NCBI RefSeq assembly: GCF_000698145.1
Contig: NZ_BAXB01000008.1
Span: forward strand, 1-64,000
Source: Geomicrobium sp. JCM 19039
GTDB lineage: Bacteria; Bacillota; Bacilli; Bacillales; Marinococcaceae
Direction: 5' to 3'
DNA length: 64,000 bases
Position numbers and translations under genes: made by a program. Shown piece by piece: positions 60,261 through 64,000 of this stretch; within the stretch, counting starts at the first letter, position 1; each line of letters starts with the position of its first letter. The notes under the pieces are model-generated. The model ran no database searches. It saw only the letters and a list, made by a program, of their open reading frames with translations, and was not told the DNA's origin.

Positions 60261-61065
60261 GTGAAGGTCGCTTATCCATATCAGACCGAAGAAACAGCAC
60301 AGCAATTGCTCAGTGCGAAAGGAAAATCGAAGCACATCATTCCGGCGCTTTCTGCAATCGGCTATGATGGCATTGAACTACTCGTGCGTGAGCCGAACAT
60401 TGCCGACCTTGATGCAGTGTACAAGATGATGCAGGGGAACGATTTGCAAGTGGCGGCGTTGAGCACAGCCGATGGTTGCGGATGATGAGCTATCATTTAC
60501 GGCAAGAGATCGCTCGAAACGAGAGGAAGCGATACGTAGAGTGATTGAGTTAATCGTTTGGGCAGAACGATTTAATGCGGTCGTGACCATCGGTAAAGTG
60601 CGAGGACAGCTCTTGGAAGACGAATCATATTCATGGGAGTTGATGAGAACGGCTTTTGATCAAGTGCTCATAGAAGCAGACAAAAGAAATGTACAGCTGG
60701 TGATCGAACCGCAAAATGAGACGCATATGAACAATTTAAATGGTACGTATGAAACGATCGATTACATCCACACATTTGCTCGTTCTTCTCTAGGAGTCAT
60801 GTTGGATCTTGTACATGTCGAAGCCGAGCAGACGTGGGGAACGGTCGCTGAATGTTTCCGATTTGCAAATGAACACCTTCGGTTTGTTCACCTTTCAGAT
60901 TCAAACCGGCTCGTTCCAGGCAAGGGTTCTTTTGATGTGCTGTCTGTTTTGAATACGTTGCAACAGATGGACTATTCCGGTTTTATTAGTCTAGAAATCA
61001 AGCAGCAAGGGGACTCTCTCGACACGGCAAAGCGGGCGATCGAATACTTGCGATCCATTCAATAA
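60261..61065 (+). CDS. Sugar-phosphate isomerase/epimerase-like TIM-barrel protein (frame broken near 60,470)
   Basis: Starts at GTG 60261 (GGGGGAAG upstream), VKVAYPYQTEETAQQLLSAK. The AP-endonuclease-2/xylose-isomerase-like TIM barrel is seen in IPALSAIGYDGIELLVREP, VQLVIEPQNETHMNNLNG, GVMLDLVHVEAEQTWG and FVHLSDSNRLVPGKGSFD, with Glu, Asp and His metal ligands. Two missing C residues near 60,470 would restore ALSTAPMVADDELSF. Healed length is about 268 residues. It is likely an epimerase, isomerase or lyase on a hydroxy-acid intermediate. Confidence 0.82.
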
Positions 61066-61088
61066 ATCAATGCATTGAGGTGATGATC

Positions 61089-62201
61089 ATGCAAAAGTCA
61101 ATTCCTTGTTCCGTGTATCGTGGGGGTACGAGCCGCGGGGTGTTTTTTAAGGAAGAAGATTTACCTCGTAATGACGAACAGTGGCAGAATATTTTTTATC
61201 AAGCATTGGACACGAAGAACACAAATCAAATTAACGGGCTCGGCAGTGGTACGTCTCACACGAGTAAGGTAATGGTCGTCGGAACGAGTTTACGGGAGAA
61301 TGCACATATTGAATTTACATTTTATCAAATTGGCATTGGTCAATCTGTAGCTGACTCACTAGGCACGTGCGGGAATTTGATGGCAGCTGTCGGAGCATTT
61401 GCCGTTGATGAAAACATGTTGGACATCGACGCTGCGCAAAATGAAGTGATCGTGCGGGCATACAATACGAACACTGATCGTCACGTACACATCACAGTAC
61501 CGGTCATTGAAGGGAACGCGCAGGTGAGCGGTTCGTATCACATGCCTGGTGTCGTCGGAAAAGGTGCTGAATATCAAGTCAAGTTGATTCGTCCTGGAGG
61601 AGGCAAGCTTGGGCAAACGTTGTCTTTAGGCAACATATGCGAAGAAGAGCAGTTTCAAGTGACGCTTTCTGACATTGTAAACCCGTTTGTATTTCTATCT
61701 GCTACCGAGTTTGGTTTGCGAGGGAATGAGTGTGTCGCTGAATTAGCGAACAATCATCAGCTTCTACGCACAATCGAGAGAATCCGCCAATTATATTCGG
61801 TCAGATCAGGCCTAACAAAAACATTGGAGGAGGCGAAACAGTACCAATCGATTCCGAAGGTTGCACTGCTCGCGCCACCGATGGATTACTCAACCAACAA
61901 CGGAGAGCGAGTAAGTTCGGATCAAGTTGATGTGACAGCTAGGATGGTATCGATGGGAACGGTTCATAAAACATTTGCTGGGAGCGGGTTGTATAATCTA
62001 GCAGGCACAGCGTTGCTAGAAGGAACATTGCCAAATCAAATCATAGGTAGCAAAAAAGGAAATACGTTGCGGATTGGACACCCAGGAGGTGTTATTTCAG
62101 TCACTGCCGAAACAGACGGAAAAGAGGTAGAAGCTGTAATGATGAGTCGCACCGCAAGACTGATTATGCGCGGAGAACTCTTTTATACGGATCTTTATTA
62201 A
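61089..62201 (+). CDS. prpF: PrpF-family allylic isomerase (2-methylaconitate/4-oxalomesaconate type)
   Basis: An intact 370-residue DAP-epimerase-like fold protein: IPCSVYRGGTSRGVFFKEED, then GLGSGTSHTSKVMVV, then VADSLGTCGNLMAAVGAFAV with the family Cys, and GNTLRIGHPGGVISV near the end. PrpF proteins move double bonds in unsaturated di- and tricarboxylic acids (methylaconitate, aconitate, oxalomesaconate). ATG 61089 follows GAGGTG. Together with the CitMHS transporter and the IDH-like enzyme it points to a citrate- or aconitate-like substrate. Confidence 0.87.
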   Translation: MQKSIPCSVYRGGTSRGVFFKEEDLPRNDEQWQNIFYQALDTKNTNQINGLGSGTSHTSKVMVVGTSLRENAHIEFTFYQIGIGQSVADSLGTCGNLMAAVGAFAVDENMLDIDAAQNEVIVRAYNTNTDRHVHITVPVIEGNAQVSGSYHMPGVVGKGAEYQVKLIRPGGGKLGQTLSLGNICEEEQFQVTLSDIVNPFVFLSATEFGLRGNECVAELANNHQLLRTIERIRQLYSVRSGLTKTLEEAKQYQSIPKVALLAPPMDYSTNNGERVSSDQVDVTARMVSMGTVHKTFAGSGLYNLAGTALLEGTLPNQIIGSKKGNTLRIGHPGGVISVTAETDGKEVEAVMMSRTARLIMRGELFYTDLY

Positions 62202-62300
62202 GAGTATTAATGGTTAAGTATTATCTTTTTCAATTTTATCTATCGTATTGAAAAACGTACAATATGTGTAGGACTTCTTGCAATGTGGAGGAAATAACAG

Positions 62301-62969
62301 ATGAAGAAACTGAGAATTGGTTTAATTCACGCGACGATGAACTCTGTCTCACCCATTCTTGATGCGTTCTCCTCGTATGGAGAAGACGTTGAGCTCGTAA
62401 ATTTTATGGATGAGGGTTTGATTTATGCACTAAATGAAACGAACGAAGTGACGACTCGGATGATCATGCGCTTGACGGACTTGGCAGGTAAAGCAGCAGA
62501 GAGTGATGTGGATGCGATTTTATTTACCTGTTCTTCGTTTACACCGTATGTTTCTGATATAGCCGACTTAATGCCGGTTCCGGTACTAAGTTCCGATCAG
62601 AGTATGTTGGAGCGGGCGGTATCAGAAAGCGACAACATTTATGTAATTGCAACGATTCGCGCTGCTGGTCCGACGACCGAGCGAATCATACAACAGATCG
62701 CTAGAGAGCAAGAAAAAGATGTAACGGTTCGGGTTCAAGTCGTGACAGAAGCGTTTGCTGCATTGCAAGCAGGTGATGTAGCTAGCCATGACCAGCACAT
62801 TCGTGAAGCCATTCAATCCGTTCGTGCTAGCGACACGGTCGTGTTGGCTCAATATTCAATGGCGCGCGCTGTGACCAACGAAACAACCCCTTATCCGAAT
62901 GTGTTGACCGGGCCTAGCGTTAGCGTAGAAGCCATCATTAACCTCGCAAAAAGGGGGAGGAGCAAATGA
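62301..62969 (+). CDS. Aspartate/glutamate (hydantoin) racemase-family protein
   Basis: An intact 222-residue protein beginning MKKLRIGLIHATMNSVSPIL. The first catalytic Cys lies in DAILFTCSSFTPY. The position of the second catalytic residue (VVLAQYSMARA) has no Cys; Ser or Ala is there. One-cysteine members of this superfamily include arylmalonate decarboxylase and maleate-isomerase-like enzymes, so decarboxylation or isomerisation of an unsaturated acid is as likely as racemisation. It overlaps the next gene by four bases. Confidence 0.8.
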   Translation: MKKLRIGLIHATMNSVSPILDAFSSYGEDVELVNFMDEGLIYALNETNEVTTRMIMRLTDLAGKAAESDVDAILFTCSSFTPYVSDIADLMPVPVLSSDQSMLERAVSESDNIYVIATIRAAGPTTERIIQQIAREQEKDVTVRVQVVTEAFAALQAGDVASHDQHIREAIQSVRASDTVVLAQYSMARAVTNETTPYPNVLTGPSVSVEAIINLAKRGRSK

Positions 62970-63730
62970 ATGCAAGTGAATTATTTTCAGTAAAAAATTG
63001 TGTCATTGTTTTAACAGGCGCAAGCCAAGGGATCGGGAAAAGCTTAGCGGAGTTGTATGTTACAAATGGCGCCAAAGTAGCGCTCGTCGCGAGAAACCGA
63101 TCGTCTTTAGAAGCCGTGCAAGAAGAACTAGGGAACGGTGAAAACGTCGCGATTTTTCCATTTGATGTGACCGAGACAGCTCAATTACCGAAGCTAGCGG
63201 AAGACGTGTTCGAGCGGTTTGGCGCCATTGATGTATTAGTGAACAATGCAGGAACGAACATCACCAAACCTGCGATTGAGTTTACAGAAGCTGAATGGGA
63301 CGCTGTATTGGACCTGAACCTAAAAAGCGCATTTTTCTTTAGCCAAGCCGTTTACCCCTATATGAAAAAACAAGGGGGAGGCAAAATCATTCATATGTCG
63401 TCACAAATGGCTGAAGTTGGCTATTATAAACGGTCCGCATACAGTTCGAGCAAAGGTGGAGTGAAGCAATTGACGAAAGCTCTTGCGATTGAATGGGCGG
63501 GCGACCACATCTTAGTGAATGCTGTCGGTCCAACCTTTATCGAGACACCGCTCACCGCTACGATGATGGAGGATGACGCATTCAAAGCCGATGTGCTAAG
63601 TAGAATTCCATTGGGGCGGCTTGCGAAGACAGAAGATCTATTTGGTGCAATGCTTTACTTAAGTTCTGGAGCTTCGAATATGGTAACCGGACAAACGCTT
63701 TACGTCGACGGTGGATGGACAAGCTGGTAA
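62966..63730 (+). CDS. Short-chain dehydrogenase/reductase
   Basis: An intact 254-residue classical SDR: NAD(P) motif TGASQGIG near residue 20, NNAG near 90, catalytic Ser and Tyr-x3-Lys in MSSQMAEVGYYKRSAYSSSK, and the ending TGQTLYVDGGWTSW. Start ATG 62966 overlaps the racemase-like gene. It probably interconverts a hydroxy and oxo acid in the same pathway. Confidence 0.9.
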   Translation: MNASELFSVKNCVIVLTGASQGIGKSLAELYVTNGAKVALVARNRSSLEAVQEELGNGENVAIFPFDVTETAQLPKLAEDVFERFGAIDVLVNNAGTNITKPAIEFTEAEWDAVLDLNLKSAFFFSQAVYPYMKKQGGGKIIHMSSQMAEVGYYKRSAYSSSKGGVKQLTKALAIEWAGDHILVNAVGPTFIETPLTATMMEDDAFKADVLSRIPLGRLAKTEDLFGAMLYLSSGASNMVTGQTLYVDGGWTSW

Positions 63731-63745
63731 AAGGGAGAGATGAAC

Positions 63746-64000
63746 ATGAATGGGTATGCAGATTTTCAGTCGCCAAATCGGGTTCGTTTTGGTGTCGATA
63801 GTTTCTTAACGTTATCCGAAGAAGTTCAGTCGTTTGATGCCAAACGCGTAGTGATCGTCAGTGACAAAGGGATGGTCGGTACAGGACTTGTGGACCGGAC
63901 GAGTCGTTTGCTTGTGGACGAAGGCATTCACGTAGACCGTTTCACCGATATTGAAGGAGAACCTTCATTTCAGCTACTCGAATCGGCAGTGACGGAAGTT
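63746..64000 (+). CDS. Iron-containing alcohol dehydrogenase, N-terminal part; runs off the right edge
   Basis: ATG 63746 lies eight bases after AAGGGAG. The 85 visible codons give MNGYADFQSPNRVRFGVDSF, then KRVVIVSDKGMVGTGLVDR and a DIEGEPSFQ segment. This is the start of the Fe-ADH/dehydroquinate-synthase-like family (NAD-binding half). The metal-site half lies beyond the window. It is the next gene of the LysR-controlled cluster. Confidence 0.85.
   Translation, partial: MNGYADFQSPNRVRFGVDSFLTLSEEVQSFDAKRVVIVSDKGMVGTGLVDRTSRLLVDEGIHVDRFTDIEGEPSFQLLESAVTEV

Noticed and set aside
1..64000. tRNA, rRNA, integrase or replication-origin features
   Set aside because: I looked for tRNA clover-leaf signatures, rRNA core sequences, tyrosine/serine recombinase motifs and DnaA-box clusters, and saw none convincing enough to list.

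Overview
The window looks like chromosomal DNA of a spore-forming, probably haloalkaliphilic member of the Bacillaceae. Indications are the purine-rich Bacillus-type ribosome-binding sites, a collagen-like exosporium-type protein, S-layer-homology (SLH) surface proteins, an S-box (SAM-I) riboswitch, a LevR-type sigma-54 regulator, a FIMAH-tailed secreted peptidase, a YusW-like lipoprotein, and very acidic exported proteins. The species cannot be fixed from the sequence alone.

Layout. 1-1.7 kb: the N-terminal part of a collagen-like protein, then a YusW-like lipoprotein. 1.8-9.9 kb: a hexuronate/sugar-acid catabolic locus (Ldh-family dehydrogenase, GntR regulator, TRAP transporter DctPQM, Zn-dehydrogenase, mannonate dehydratase UxuA, mannonate-type SDR). 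10-12.3 kb: a small exported protein and an SLH protein. 12.4-12.8 kb: a four-repeat type I-C-like CRISPR array with its leader. 12.9-15.9 kb: SAM riboswitch and metNIQ. 16-21.9 kb: a lactose/cellobiose-family PTS on the minus strand behind a sigma-54 promoter, a HAD phosphatase and a LevR-like activator. 22.3-22.6 kb: a second CRISPR array with a homologous leader. 22.7-24.2 kb: a membrane protein and a second SLH protein. 24.4-41.8 kb: an AT-rich defence island. 42-50.7 kb: accessory genes, including a pRiA4b ORF-3-like protein, membrane proteins, a relic CRISPR leader plus single repeat, and a secreted M14 peptidase. 51-52.5 kb: a SEC-C protein. 52.5 kb to the right edge: a LysR-controlled carboxylic/hydroxy-acid catabolic cluster that runs off the window.

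The central item is a DISARM anti-phage system (24,715-39,618): a C5-cytosine methyltransferase (drmMII type), an SNF2-like helicase (drmD), a large N6-adenine methyltransferase (drmMI), drmA, drmB (DUF1998) and drmC (PLD), all on the plus strand with overlaps or short gaps. A class-1 layout that also carries the class-2-type cytosine methylase is unusual as I know the family. A truncated HsdR-like relic lies upstream. A decayed IS3 element and a DUF3427-HNH nuclease gene lie downstream.

Data quality: about 30 genes-worth of reading-frame breaks occur across the window. Nearly all can be healed by one or two bases, often at short homopolymers, and the protein family continues on both sides. 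This looks like uncorrected indel error in the assembly rather than mass pseudogenisation, so I annotate those genes over their full span and mark the break points.

Non-coding highlights: a ~0.55-kb intergenic element present twice (3.6 kb and 50.7 kb); a ~150-bp element present on both sides of the PTS locus; an 82-bp tandem hairpin repeat at 46.7 kb; and an 86-bp tandem repeat between metI and metQ.
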